Below the pieces are notes generated by a model. That model did no database searches and was not told the DNA's origin. It worked only from the letters and a program-made list of their open reading frames with translations. Made by a program: the position numbers and the translations under genes. Shown one piece after another: positions 1-10,017 of a stretch of 40,408 nucleotides of DNA. Each line of letters opens with the position of its first letter. The first letter of the stretch is position 1. Source of the DNA: Brachionus koreanus (taxonomy: Eukaryota; Rotifera; Eurotatoria; Ploima; Brachionidae); NCBI GenBank assembly GCA_016987375.1, contig PJRA01000048.1:901991-942398 (forward strand). Reading direction: 5' to 3'.

Positions 1-135
1 CAGAAAAGACAGCGGTTCACATAATACATCACTGCACTCTCTAAGTACATATGGATGTATGCCATCAGTGCCTATAGATTTGTTTTTGTCCAGCTCATCA
101 AGTCTCTTTTTTATTGCAGTTGGACTAAAGACCAA
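1..135 (-). mobile_element. LINE reverse-transcriptase fragment, running off the window edge
   Basis: Read on the minus strand, this stretch encodes a short reverse-transcriptase segment containing LDELDKNKSIGTDGIHP and VLRECSDVL. This is the conserved early RT block (a K-x-x-G-x-D-G-I-P-type motif) of jockey/CR1-like non-LTR retrotransposons. The frame is open to the edge of the window, so the rest of the element lies beyond position 1. No 3' continuation is seen past about 135, so the piece is truncated or interrupted. Family assignment beyond non-LTR is inference. Confidence 0.75.
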
Positions 136-769
136 GTTACAATTTTTTTTCCTACTAAATTGTTAAAATTTTGAATAAAAATTTTTTTTCTGTTAAAATA
201 TCTGTGAAAATTTAAATAAATTTCAGAATTGAACTGAAATTATATTTGAAGTATTTATTAAAAAAACTTAAGTTTACATTTTTTGAATCTCCTTCAGAAT
301 AGAATTCAAAAATTGTTGTTAAACCCTTAACGGCTCTCAAATATAGGTCCGTGAAAGATAGAAGAAAAAGAAGAGGCATGATTCAAATTTAAAATTTTAC
401 AAAAATTTTAACTAAATTGTCCTCTCTTCAAAGAGCTTAAGATGTAATAAGAAATAATGCTCAAAATTTGAGGCCTGCAAATACAGTCTTACAGAGGAGA
501 GGAGCGAGTAAACGTTTAAAAAAGAGTTAGTTAGCTTAGCAATAATAATAATAATAATTATTGTCTTATATTCAAAATTCTTTTTGTTCTTTTTTATTAC
601 ATGATAAAAATTATTTTGAGCAAAAAGCTTTGCAACAATTTATGTTTCAGTTTTATTAAGCATATTTTCTTATCGGTTATTTTATTTTATCAAAAAAGGA
701 AATATTTTTCAATTTGTATTTGGATTTTATAATACATATAGTTTAATGTTTAATATATCTACTGAATGA
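136..769. other. Gene-free, AT-rich stretch with an AAT microsatellite
   Basis: No open frame that resembles a protein. A slightly GC-richer patch near 480-520 is followed by an (AAT)n run at about 541-557 preceded by TTAGCTTAGC. That resembles the (TAA)n tails of the LINE 3' ends elsewhere in the window, read from the minus strand, but it is too degraded to assign. Confidence 0.3.
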
Positions 770-774
770 GGACT

Positions 775-840
775 GAAAAGAGAGTAAAAAGCCGTTCGGG
801 ATAGCCCTATGGGTATTTTATTAAATAAATAATAAGAATA
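775..840 (+). mobile_element. Probable LINE 3' end
   Basis: A short GC-richer block (CGTTCGGGATAGCCCTATG, about 791-811) with a GGG...CCC stem is followed directly by TTAAATAAATAATAAG. Several other spots in this window have the same layout of small stem-loop then A/T-rich (TAA)-type tail, two of them attached to recognisable LINE coding debris. By analogy this is a 5'-truncated LINE 3' end. No coding sequence remains. Confidence 0.4.
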
Positions 841-1092
841 AAATGATAAAAATTAAAATAAGCATATAATTTTTTGCAAATAAAAATTCAACCTAATGAA
901 AATTTCATATTTTTATAAAAATTTAATTTTTTTTTACATCACCCGAATATGGCGCTAACTGCATTAAATAAAAAAAAATTTTTTTCTATGTAAATTTAAT
1001 TTCGACCACCAAGACATCCGAGAATTGCTAATATTTTTTTATTCACAATCAATTAAACTAATTCATTTTATTATTATTTATTATTTATTTAA

Positions 1093-1279
1093 AAAAGATT
1101 ACGCCATATTCGGTGATGAAAAATACTAAATCATAAAAAAGAAAAGACAAAAAAAAAATTTATTTTTTTTTAACTTGAAAACGAATTAAAAAAAATAAAT
1201 TTTTTTTTTGCCTTTTCATTAGAATAATTTCGTTTTATAATTTAATTTTTTATAATCATCAAATATGGCGTAATCTTTT
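1093..1279. mobile_element. Hairpin MITE (non-autonomous DNA transposon)
   Basis: The left arm at about 1093-1118 (AAAAGATTACGCCATATTCG...) is the reverse complement of the right arm at about 1256-1279 (...ATATGGCGTAATCTTTT), around an A/T-rich centre. A third, solo copy of the arm core (CACCCGAATATGGCG) lies at 937-954. The palindromic ends, small size and repeated core fit a miniature inverted-repeat element. No target-site duplication could be set with confidence. Confidence 0.5.
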
Positions 1280-1834
1280 CTAATGTTTCTTCAAATTAAC
1301 AAAACAAAATTATAAACAAAATAAAGTTAAATAAAATGTAATGAAAAAATTTTTAAAAAAAAGGAAAATATTAAAAAAAGACATAGTTTTAGATTCTAAC
1401 TTTTTATTAAATATGAATTATTGATTTGAGAAATAAATCTAATTGTACAATAATTATTATAAAAATGTGTTTTTATAAATATTAAAATATAATATAATTA
1501 TTATAAATAAAAATTGCCTGTTATATTGTTAAAAAATATAAATTGTAGAATAGTTTTAAATTAAATAAAATAGAGGTTAGCTTGGCAAATTGAAGTTGAT
1601 GATTAACTGGTAAATTCTGCACATTATTTTTAAATGCAGAATTATGCATAATATTTGATTTTGACTAAACATGGTTTGTTAAGCATAAACTCTGAATTAA
1701 ATTAAAAAGTTAAAAAATATTAAAAACAAAATTTTAATAATATTTTTTGAACATGATCATTTTAATTTGATTATAATCTTCAACTTGCCGTTAGCATTCG
1801 AGTTTTGAATTTATTTTATTTGTTTGAAATATAA

Positions 1835-1900
1835 TTTGGGCAAACCCTTGGCCCGTTGGAATGAAGACTTAGTCCTTCTTTTCAGCCACATGAAATTACT
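1835..1900 (-). mobile_element. LINE 3' end (family shared with 34.7 kb)
   Basis: On the minus strand the order is CATGTGGCTGAAAAGAAGG, an imperfect stem-loop GGGCCAAGGGTTTGCCC, then an A/T-rich tail. A second copy on the same strand is at about 34704-34770 (CATGTGGCTGAAAGGAAGG ... GGCCAAAGCTTTGCC). The two are clearly homologous with scattered substitutions. The layout matches 5'-truncated LINE ends; no coding part remains. Confidence 0.5.
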
Positions 1901-2419
1901 AATGAATATTAACTACTAGTTTTGAAAGGAAAAAATGTTAAATAAGATTAAAGTTAAATTTTAAAACACTTGACAACACTAAAACACTAAAAATGAATTG
2001 AATAAATAATCAAAAACTTACTAAAAAGTTTATTTTTTTTTAGTCAATAAATTATATTAGATGGTGAAAATAAATGAAACTTTTTTTAAAAATATGAATA
2101 AACAAAATATTTATCCATTTTATTTTACTTAAACAAGAAACAAAAAAAATCATTTTCGAAATTAAATGAACAAACTTTAAAAATTAGTTCTTTTTTAAAG
2201 AAATATCATTTAACTTTAAATTTTTTTTATTTTTAAATCTGAAGAAGCTTCTGCTCGGTACAGATAAAAACAAATCGAAACAAAAGAAAAATCGTTTTAA
2301 CCTTGAACTTGTTACATTAATTTTTATTTTTATTTATTCTTAAGAATAGAAATTTTAACTTAAACTATTTTAATAGTTAACTTAATGATATGTTGACAAA
2401 TAAAAATGACTATGATGCT

Positions 2420-2430
2420 AAGTATAATAT
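2420..2430. repeat. SINE target-site duplication, left copy
   Basis: AAGTATAATAT, identical to 2672-2682 on the other side of the SINE. Confidence 0.85.
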
Positions 2431-2671
2431 TTTTTTTTTTTTTTTTCCTTATTCACTCCTTGTGGAGCATAGGGTCATTACTTTTGATTTCCACTCAAGT
2501 CGATTTTTCTCTTGAGTTTCTTTCGTTTTTCTTGATTTCTTTGTAACTTGAAATGTCTTGGACGGTCGGGTAGTTAACCCAACGCGTTTGCAGCCGGACT
2601 GGATGAGGATTCGAACCCACGACCTCCTGATTGGATGTCGGGTGTTCTAACCACTACACCACAGGACCGAC
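2431..2671 (-). mobile_element. tRNA-derived SINE with poly-A tail and 11-bp target-site duplication
   Basis: Read on the minus strand, the element starts at 2671 with a tRNA-like head. It has an A box within TGTGGTGTAGTGG (about 2650-2663) and a canonical B box GGTTCGAATCC (2607-2617), the internal RNA polymerase III promoter. A tRNA-unrelated body follows, then a small terminal stem-loop CTCCACAAGGAG, and a 16-nt A tail (T run at 2431-2446 on the plus strand). The 11-mer AAGTATAATAT flanks it exactly at 2420-2430 and 2672-2682, a perfect target-site duplication. The head does not fold as a convincing functional tRNA, so it is a SINE and not a tRNA gene. The perfect duplication argues for recent insertion. 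Confidence 0.88.
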
Positions 2672-2682
2672 AAGTATAATAT
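2672..2682. repeat. SINE target-site duplication, right copy
   Basis: AAGTATAATAT, identical to 2420-2430. Confidence 0.85.
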
Positions 2683-2724
2683 ATAAGGGTTTAATTTTTA
2701 AAGATTATGTTGACAGTAATAAAT

Positions 2725-3390
2725 ATTATTATTATTATTATTTATTCAGAAAACACCTCATGGGCAATGTTAAAAAAAAAAAGAATAAGAAAAAATAGAA
2801 AATTAAAAATAGCAAAAATAAAATCTATTTTAATATGATTTGAGGAGTAGTTCTAGGATTTTTCTGTTTTTTTCACTTGATTCTCTAAAAAGGTGACTAA
2901 TTGACTCCATCGTTCCATCTTTGCTTTCTTTTTTGTTAGTTCTATTTTCTTTATCTCTTGTTTCATTTAGGATATTGTTCACTAGTGTTTTTGTAAATTT
3001 GTTGTTTGCTAATCTCATAATGAAGGACAGTTTTCTCTTTACCAATATTCTCTCTATTGGTCCAAATATTTTCTTCACCAAGTTGCCATCTGTTGTTTTA
3101 ATTTTTTTTTAAATGAATTTGGTTAAGCTTGATTGCCTCGCATCCATAGGTGAGTATTGGTCGGCAGAATGTCTTGTAAAGGCGGATTTTGATATTTGTT
3201 TTTAGTGGCGTATTCATTATGCCAATGTTTCCTATGCTGTATACGCTTTTTATCGTATTTTCTATCCTTTGCTCTACATGATCACTGTTGTCGTTTTTCG
3301 AATTGATCATCACTCCGAGGTATTTTATTTTTTGGGTATTTTCTAATGTTTTTGAGCCCATTTTAATCTCTATCATTTTTTCTCTATTTT
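2725..3390 (-). mobile_element. Decayed LINE, C-terminal part of the reverse transcriptase plus 3' end
   Basis: Two minus-strand frames, 3376-3098 and 3081-2830, read as one protein broken at an A run near 3100-3112. The first holds KIKYLGVMINSKNDNSDHVE and TFCRPILTYGCEA, the region after the RT palm seen in non-LTR elements (YLG block and R-P-x-L-x-Y-G-C-E). The second continues to a stop at 2830. Downstream on the same strand comes a short stem (GCCCATGAGG) and (AAT)n at 2727-2745, the element's 3' end. Endonuclease and RT core are missing, and the frameshift and truncation make it inactive. Confidence 0.75.
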
Positions 3391-3884
3391 AAAATATATG
3401 GCAAAGAATTTCTGTTTTACTGATGATTAATTCATTTTGTTTGTAATTTTTGATTTATTTAATTTTAAAAAATTTTATTAAATAAAAATTTTAAAAGAAA
3501 ATATTGAAATTTTGGTACTGCTAGGCCATTATTTGAAAAAAGGCATTTTACTAAACAAAACCAAGTTGAAGAAAGGTGTGACTCTAAAAAATTGGTGAAT
3601 AGTACAATAAAGGAATCGAACTACTCGCTACTAATTAATAAATATATAATATTTGAACATTATTTATATGTGTAAATCTAGTTAACAAAGTGTTGAAATT
3701 TTCCTTTGTCCTTTGTCCAGCAGAAACTATTTTTTCTGCTAAGACTTGAAACGATGTTTCAGCTAGCGCGATTTTTCAATCGAGTAGTTTACTCAAATAT
3801 AAAATTATTTTCAATTTCGAAATTTATTCTAAAGTTTAATTTTAAATTAAAAATAATTGTGACTATTTATATTTTTGAATTTAG
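3391..3884. other. Gene-free, AT-rich
   Basis: Nothing recognisable. An open frame at 3706-3897 has no signal peptide or motif and runs through the splice acceptor of the next exon; it is not called. Confidence 0.3.
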
Positions 3885-4093
3885 AAACGCTTGCTAATTT
3901 AAATGCCGGAAAAACGGTTAACAAACGAATGAGCAAAGACTCGCGCAACAAATCCCAAAATCAACTACTAAATCAAAATTCATCACAAAACACAGCTTCA
4001 TCAGCCAATCTGCAGTCTCAAGCCTCAAGTGCTAGCTTCCAAGCCGGTCAATCAGCCCAGTCTACGACTAGAAAAACTACACGGATTAAATAA
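3885..4093 (+). CDS. Terminal exon of an unidentified Ser/Gln/Asn-rich protein
   Basis: The acceptor TTTTTGAATTTAG at 3884 leads into an open frame ending in TAA at 4091-4093. The encoded tail is polar and low-complexity: repeated Q, S, N and A, with basic ends (KTVNKRMSKDSRNKSQ near the start, TTRKTTRIK at the C terminus). The frame enters in phase 1, so at least one upstream exon is required. None is obvious between here and the transposon cluster, so it may lie upstream of the window. AATAAA occurs at about 4104 and again near 4159. It is unlike transposon code and the composition change against the flanks supports coding, but no family is recognised. It could also be a relic exon. Confidence 0.4.
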
Positions 4094-4390
4094 TAAACTC
4101 AAAAATAAATTTAAAAAAAAAAAAAATATTTTTTTGATTATATTTTTTCTTGCCGTGTTTAATAAAATATTTTTCAAAGTATTAATCAAATGTTTATTTT
4201 AAAAGACATTTTAATTTAATTCTTTTTAAACGAGTCCCTACGCTTTTATAAGTTTATATAAACAAAAAATTCCTTCTTATATCAAAATGTCAAATTTTTT
4301 TGAAAATTTAATCTTTGCTTGATTTTTCATCTTGTTCGCAGGATTAATCACTAAACCTAGAAATGATCTTTTAATGAATATTCTCAACAC

Positions 4391-4398
4391 TATAAATA
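4391..4398 (+). promoter_or_regulatory. TATA box of the proline-rich Ly6-like gene
   Basis: TATAAATA lies 50 nt before the start codon at 4448. The same octamer, similarly placed, precedes the membrane protease homologue on the other strand (39979-39986), so this looks like a used core promoter element. Confidence 0.6.
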
Positions 4399-4447
4399 AG
4401 AATCTATTTTGCAATCTTTTTCCAAATAACTAAGTGAAAAAACAAAA

Positions 4448-5448
4448 ATGTTTAATTCATTAGCTCTGACTATTTTTGGTCTAATTCTTGTCTTGAATCC
4501 AACTTTTCAAGCTTGTAAGCTTTTGAAACAAAATTTTCAAATTTATTTATTAAAAAATTTATTTAGCGGTTAAATATGGAAATAATCTTTGTCCTTCTCC
4601 AGGATGGAACCCTTGTCCACCTGAGATTCCGATCCAACCTCTAACTCAGCCTCCCCAACCACCTCAACCGTCATACCATCAGCCGGAACCATCTTACCAT
4701 CCACCGCAGCCATCATACAACCCACAGCCCGAGCCTTCTTTCAACCCCGTGCAACCATCTTACAACCCGCCACCACAACCTGAACCAGTTTATCACCCAC
4801 CCCAGCCACAACCAACTTACAATCCGCCACCACAACCTGAACCAGTTTATCACCCACCCCAGCCACAACCAATTTACAATCCGCCACCACAACCTGAACC
4901 AGTTTATCACCCACCCCAGCCCCAGCCTTCGTATCAACCGCCAGCAAATCCGTGTGGAAATGGCTACCAAAATCCTTGTTCACCAGTAGAGTCCCATCCT
5001 CAACCATCGTACCCCCAGCCACAGCCACCTTCAATTCAAAATCACCGAGATAATCCTCTCTATTGTTATTCATGCAATAGCAATCAACCAGCTTGTCAAA
5101 ATCCCTACAATTACACTCGTTTGGACATTGAACATTTAGTTCCTTGCAATGGACAGTGCATTCGATATCAAAATCCAAATGATAGATACAGTAAGCAATT
5201 TTATTCAAAATATTATTTTAATTAGAAAAAAAAATTAGACTAAAAATGTTAAATTTGATGCTTTTAAGACTGGTACCGTGGCTGTTCTTGGGAATATGAC
5301 TTTATGAAGCCACAACCACCAAGTGTTCACAAAAATGGTATTACCTATTACTTTTGCGAAACACGAGGGTAAGCCAAAATACATTTTTTGCATAATACTA
5401 TATTTGTTTATTTGCTTATAATTTTTTAGTTGTAACGCAATATGCTAA
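4448..5448 (+). CDS. Secreted protein: proline-rich tandem repeat plus Ly6/Quiver-type cysteine domain
   Basis: Four exons: 4448-4514, 4567-5190, 5269-5368, 5430-5448 (phases 1, 1, 2; 269 aa; closes exactly). Residues 1-22 are a signal peptide (MFNSLALTIFGLILVLNPTF). About residues 35-165 are Pro/Gln/Tyr-rich, including three near-perfect 19-residue repeats (period 57 bp, 4761-4931) built on YNPPPQPEPVYHPPQPQP. The C-terminal ~85 residues start at CYSCNS (Cys189) and end CETRGCNAIC. The spacing, with a closing CN pair, fits the three-finger Ly6/uPAR or Quiver/Sleepless class. The start is the first ATG after the TATA box. Poly-A signals AATAAA lie near 5557 and 5567. The Pro-rich part is likely extended and extracellular. 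The extra Cys after CN and the lack of a hydrophobic tail argue against a GPI anchor. Domain class is inference from cysteine pattern. Confidence 0.8.
4761..4931 (+). repeat. 57-bp coding tandem repeat, three copies
   Basis: Copies at 4761-4817, 4818-4874 and 4875-4931 encode 19 residues each and differ mainly in the last residues (T, I or S). Flanking sequence on both sides carries shorter, diverged PSYNPxPxPS-type units, so the array has grown from a simpler Pro-Tyr motif. Confidence 0.9.
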
Positions 5449-5852
5449 AAGACGACAAATAGACAATCAAATTTTTGGATTATGAAAAAGACAATTTGTA
5501 TTTTTTCTTAAGTAGTGTTTTAATCTAAACTTAGTTTTTTTTTCTATTACAATTAAAATAAATTGCAATAAATTAAATTTACCTAAAAACTAGTCTTTTA
5601 TTTATCTTCTATTTAGAATAAAAAAACACCTATTATATAATTGAATCAAAGCAATTATTGTGTATTAATTAAAAAAAAATACTTGACAATCAACAGAAAA
5701 TTTTTTATAGAATTTTTTTATTTTTTTGACCTTTGAAATAAATGAAAAAAAACATTAGGATTAAATCGATGAATTATTTTAAAAATAATCTTATAGGATT
5801 CAGTTTAATTTTCTTGTATTTTGTGTAGAAGTTTATTTATTAATTTAGAAAC
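5449..5852. other. Short intergenic stretch
   Basis: Contains the poly-A signals of the upstream gene; no other coding or repeat signal. No clear TATA box precedes the next gene. Confidence 0.4.
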
Positions 5853-7111
5853 ATGGGCCAAGACCAAAGCGCTTTGACAGAATCAAAGTTTAGCATGTTT
5901 GAATTGATTAAATACGATGATGTCATCAGAATTAACATGGCTTTGGTTGAAAAAAAGTTCAAAATGCTAGACATGCGCATTTCCAAAACTCGATACGAGT
6001 TGGAAAAAGATTTCGAACAATACGAGGCTAATCTGAAGCCATATTTGCAAAACTCTTCCGTTTTAAAGTCAAAAATTTTAGTCAAAAAAGCCGAGCTGAT
6101 GCGCTCAATCCGTCCATACTACGAGAAAATTTATTTTGTAGAAAATTTCAAAACATTGAGAGAAATTTTGTGCGAAAATTTTTATTACACAACTAAAAAT
6201 TTGGATTTCTATAAAAAAATAAAATATTCTAAATTTATTAACTTTTATGAAGAGCTTAAAACGGACTTTTTGGACGAAAATTGCTACAACTACATTATTT
6301 TGCCCATTTCGAGATACAAGATTTTTTACTGTTGCGCCAATTTTTACAAAAAAAGCTGCATTAAAATTCTAAGTCGTAATGGACTGGAGTTGCATCGACG
6401 TGCCATAAATCCAAATTTCTATTTTTCGAATTTTGCTGCATATGGGACTAAGCTAGCTGGTATTTATTCAGACATTAGAACTAACAGAACACTTATAGAA
6501 ATCTACAATGATGAATTGGAGCTTCAAGCGTCAAAACTGTTCGACCATAAACTTAAATTGATTAGCTTAAATTCCAATGAATTAGTATGTAAATCAAAAG
6601 AGAAAATTAATTTATATTTTTTTTTAAATTTGAAGTATTTTTTATTTATCTTAAAAAAAAAGTATAATTCAATTATTGTATTTATAGATTGGAACAAGTA
6701 TTTTCGTTTAATGTGAAGAGCAAGAGTGAATCGAATGAGTTGAATGATGGTGATATAGATATTCTTGGTTTGAACAAAGATGAGATATTAATATTAGTCA
6801 AGGACAAGAAAATATTGAAAAAAATTGATCGCAAAACTGCCGAGTCATCTGGATCAATTGATTTATTGAAAAAATTCAATAAGCAAGATAATGAAATTTA
6901 TTTATCGTATTTACAAATGAATATGGATCAGTCGGTTTTTTTAGCCAAAGACAACACTAAAGAAACCATGTTTTTTTTTGATAGAAATTTTAAATTTTTA
7001 TATAAATGTGATAATTTTGATTTTTACCGAATTTTTAAGACTATTGACTTTACGTTTTTTAATGATGGCTACTTTTGCGATCATCTAAATAAGAAAATTC
7101 ACTTTTTCTAA
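5853..7111 (+). CDS. Coiled-coil plus beta-propeller-like protein, possible N-myristoylation
   Basis: Two exons. Exon 1 starts at ATG 5853. Residues ~25-95 are charged and helical (coiled-coil-like), followed by repeated hydrophobic/aromatic strands of the kind seen in NHL/WD-type propellers (KIFYCCANFYKK, DHKLKLISLNSNELV, DEILILVKDKKILKKI, FFFDRNFKFLYKC). This layout resembles TRIM-like proteins lacking RING and B-box. The N terminus MGQDQS fits the M-G-x-x-x-S myristoylation consensus. Exon 2 runs to TAA at 7109-7111; AATAAA at about 7127. The junction is uncertain: the strongest sites (GTATGT at 6585, TTTATAG at 6687) do not join in frame. Two weaker choices do: 6588/6699 (382 aa) or 6584/6719. 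No catalytic motif; family not firmly identified. Confidence 0.6.
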
Positions 7112-7906
7112 ATTTCAAGTTAAATCAAATAAAAGGTTTTCTTGATTTTTTTTTAAACCAAATAAATTTAGCTAATTTGTTGGATATTTTCTGTAATTAA
7201 AATTAAGTCTATGTGTAATCAAGATTTAGAATTAATTTCATATTTGTTTTTTAAATATGGCCTTTTATTTAAGCTAATGTTGGATTTTTGATTTAAAATT
7301 ATCTCGAAAAGATTTAAGTTAACTAGAGTAATTTTATTATTTTATTCAAAAATATAAATTCAAGGGCTCACAATTAAAATGAAATTTTACCTTGAATTTT
7401 TTAGATAAATTTTTTCGAATATCAAATTCTTTACTTTTGAGAAAAAAATGTATCACAAAATTTTGATAATAATTTTTAACGACAAATAATTTTTTATTAG
7501 TTTGTTTGAGTAAATTTTGAAAAACAAAAACATCTTAATATTTAAAAAAAAAAAAATAATAATAATAATTAGCCAAATTTATTCATATCAAAAAAGTCTA
7601 ATGAAAATAATTGAGAAAAGGATGAAAAATTTTAAGTTATCAAACAATACAATTAAATAATTTACAATAATAATTTCTTATAACTGCAAAATCTTCAAAA
7701 ATTTAATTTTATTTTAATAACAATTTTTTAAGAAATTTAGAAATTTTTAATTATCTTTACATTAGATTTAAAAATATTTCCTTGATTAAAAAATAAATGC
7801 TTATATTGAAATTGAAAAAATATAAATGGCACAGTTAGCGACATAAACGTTGTTTACAATACTTTGTCTGTGAATTACTTTAAATTTTCCATTTTTTAAT
7901 TGTATT
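7112..7906. other. Gene-free, AT-rich
   Basis: No coding signal apart from a short minus-strand frame (7801-7983) without motifs that runs into the inverted duplication. An (AAT)n run lies at about 7556-7570. Confidence 0.3.
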
Positions 7907-8440
7907 AAATGATTAAATGAATATGAGGAAAAAAAACAGTTTTGCCTGAGGTTGATATCGTAAAACAGAGTAAAACCGATCATTCGTTACTATGTTTAGG
8001 TTTTTAAAATTTTTCTTATTAGTTTTTAAATTAAAAATGGTCTTATTATATGTTTTTAGAAACTAGAAAAATTTTATACAAAAAATCTATAGTTTTGATT
8101 AAATAAATGAAATTAATTGTCTTTTTATTTGAACAAAAACTATCATTAGCAAAAAAAAATCAAACAATTAATTTTCTTCACTTTAAACTTCAAAGTATAA
8201 GCCAATTGTTATTTTACTTTAAAAAAAAAACTTAACATAAAACTAATTGATATTAAATAAGATATGATAAACGGGCTTAGTAAAGAAACTGATTTGATAC
8301 ATGCCAAGTGCAATGCTGATTCTGAGTTTCTTAAAAATGTCAGTTTTAAAATAAATTGGAAAATTTATTCATTTTAATTAATTAATACTGTTAATTTAAT
8401 TGTGTTAAAATGTCAGTATTCAAACAAATTATTTGAGTAA

Positions 8441-8600
8441 TAATAATAATAATGATAAGCTAAAGCAGGATACCTGCGGAGCGAGACTAGCTTTAGGCTA
8501 TGGTAGCTAAAAAAAAAAAAATTAGTCCGTGTTGAATTTAGTTATCCAGGTCTATGCATATACATATTAGCATTTCATTTATTTCGAGTATATTACTAAA
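8441..8600 (-). mobile_element. LINE 3' end (same family as 33.95 kb)
   Basis: On the minus strand: GACTAGTCTCGCTCCGCAGG-type sequence, a perfect small stem-loop GCAGGATACCTGC, then TTTAGCTTATCATTATTATT. It is homologous to 33955-34110, which is attached to LINE coding debris. A partial copy is in the right arm at about 12795-12860, opposite orientation. It is a 5'-truncated 3' UTR. Confidence 0.65.
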
Positions 8601-8601
8601 A

Positions 8602-8800
8602 GACTATATTACTAAAAATTTGAAAACCAAACACCCAAATTGTATCAGAATTCTGGTTTAACTTAAAACTTATAATATTTATATTTCACTTGTATAATCT
8701 TGTATTATGTAAATTCGTTGTTTGTAAACTTAATATAAATAAAAAACGTCGAACCAAATTAATTTGATGCTTTGACTTTTGAATATTTTGTCTGAAGAAT
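8602..8800 (+). repeat. ~200-bp dispersed repeat, copy 1 of 3
   Basis: Starts ACTATATTACTAAAAATTTG and ends near AATATTTTGTCTGA. Copy 2 is at about 11012-11395 in the spacer, same orientation, with an internal ~160-bp insertion. Copy 3 is at about 12585-12785, inverted, as part of the right arm. Identity unknown. Confidence 0.6.
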
Positions 8801-9145
8801 AAATTAGTTATTTTTTAAAAATTATGAATCTTTCCAATCTTTCCAATTCCAATCAAAAAAAAAAAGTGAAAAAAATTTTTAAAAATTAGTTTATTACAAA
8901 AATTAAATTTTGAAAATCACAAATAAATAAAAATTTCCTATTATTTTAACAATTAAAACATTAAAATCATATTTAAATGAGATTTATAATGACAAAATAA
9001 ACATTTTTTTTTTATATGAAAAATAAAAATTTTATTTTTTAATTTTTATTTATTCAAAAAAAATCTAATATTTTAATTTGTTTAACTCCTTGAAAATAAT
9101 TTTAAAATTAGAAATTATATGTAAAAAATATTTAATTAAAATCTT

Positions 9146-9902
9146 TCAAAGACAAACGCCATTTGTTAGTGTAAATCCTAATTTGCACACGCATCTATAG
9201 CCATTGCATTCCAAATTTGCTGATGAATCACACAAATCTTTAGTAATTAGCTGTTCTTCAGAGCTTTCGCTTGAATCAGAGTTATCTGATAATTTGCATC
9301 TAGCATTGTATGGCAAAGAATCTTTTGTAAAAATTTTATTTTAAATCAAAATATTTTTTGTTTAAATGTTTATTCACCACAAACTCCTAGATTGGCGTTC
9401 CAAATTCCCAAAGGACAACTAAAAAAATTAAATTTTAACTAAGAAAAAAAAATATTTATGAGACATACTTGCATATTCCATTTAAACATGCCAATTTTTG
9501 TACACTGCATTCTCTATTGTTTACACAAGCCATACCAAATCTTTCTGGAAAATAAAAATATTTTTATTGTATCATTTTTTTTTTAGAAAAAAATCTCACG
9601 ACAATATCGGCCATTCCATGTTGAATTTGAAGGACAAAGACATACATTTGATTTGCACTCCAAATTATCTTTACAGTATGTCCTTCGTCTACCAACAATA
9701 CATGATTGATTAAAATATCCCAAACGATTTAGTTCATATGATTCCTTTGATTCTTTGGATTCTTTTGATTCACTTGACTTGCCATAGCCAAGATCAACTG
9801 TTGCACAAGCGATTAATGTTACTGTTAAATAAATTCTTTAAATTTATTCAAAGATTTTATAAGAGTTATTTTACCCAAAAGTATAAAACTTGATTTGTTC
9901 AT
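9146..9902 (-). CDS. Secreted cysteine-rich EB/EGF-like protein, left-arm copy
   Basis: Five exons on the minus strand: 9902-9875, 9821-9600, 9544-9469, 9418-9378, 9321-9146 (180 aa, introns 50-56 nt, all GT-AG and in phase). The signal peptide is MNKSSFILLVTLIACATVDL, followed by a Ser/Glu/Lys repeat (KSSESKESKESKES) and three cysteine modules. Each module shows the C-x-C ... G-x-C pattern of EB/EGF-like domains (NVCLCPSNSTWNGRYC; GICNCPLGIWNANLGVC; YRCVCKLGFTLTNGVC). An acidic serine-rich linker (DNSDSSESSEE) precedes the last module. Stop TGA at 9146-9148. The coding part matches the right-arm copy base for base as far as checked. Role unknown; secreted and disulphide-rich. Confidence 0.85.
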
Positions 9903-10017
9903 TTTTCCAATTTTTTGTAAACTTCATCAGAAAATTCTGAATTTATATTGATTGAAAATGAAAATTCATGATTTTTCAAAAATTTTAATTTCTACAGACA
10001 AAATATTCTAAAGTCAA

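Larger units (their letters stand above)
7907..10017. repeat. Left arm of a large inverted duplication
   Basis: The reverse complement of this arm is found at 11367-14105. From about 8602 to 10016 the two arms are colinear without length change (mirror coordinates sum to 21383), and the gene-bearing part appears identical. Further out the arms drift: the right arm lacks about 90 bp found here at roughly 8485-8590 and carries a ~0.8-kb replacement at 12998-13790 where this arm has about 80 bp. The outer edge is about 7907 here and 14105 there. Confidence 0.9.

Noticed and set aside
541..557. Microsatellites (AAT/ATT)n as independent features
   Set aside because: Most such runs here are tails of LINE 3' ends and are described with them; the remaining ones are short and uninformative.
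2585..2671. Possible tRNA gene on the minus strand
   Set aside because: A and B boxes are present, but the arms do not fold into a proper cloverleaf, and the sequence continues into a poly-A-tailed body flanked by target duplications, so it is a SINE head.
4713..5208. Long minus-strand open frames (Trp/Leu- or Val-rich)
   Set aside because: Mirror image of the proline-rich coding repeat on the plus strand; the low stop density comes from CCA/CAA-type codons.
9498..9713. Identical 71-aa frames on opposite strands in the two arms (with 11670-11885)
   Set aside because: Antisense shadow of exons 2-3 of the EB-module gene. It is useful only as proof that the arms are identical there.
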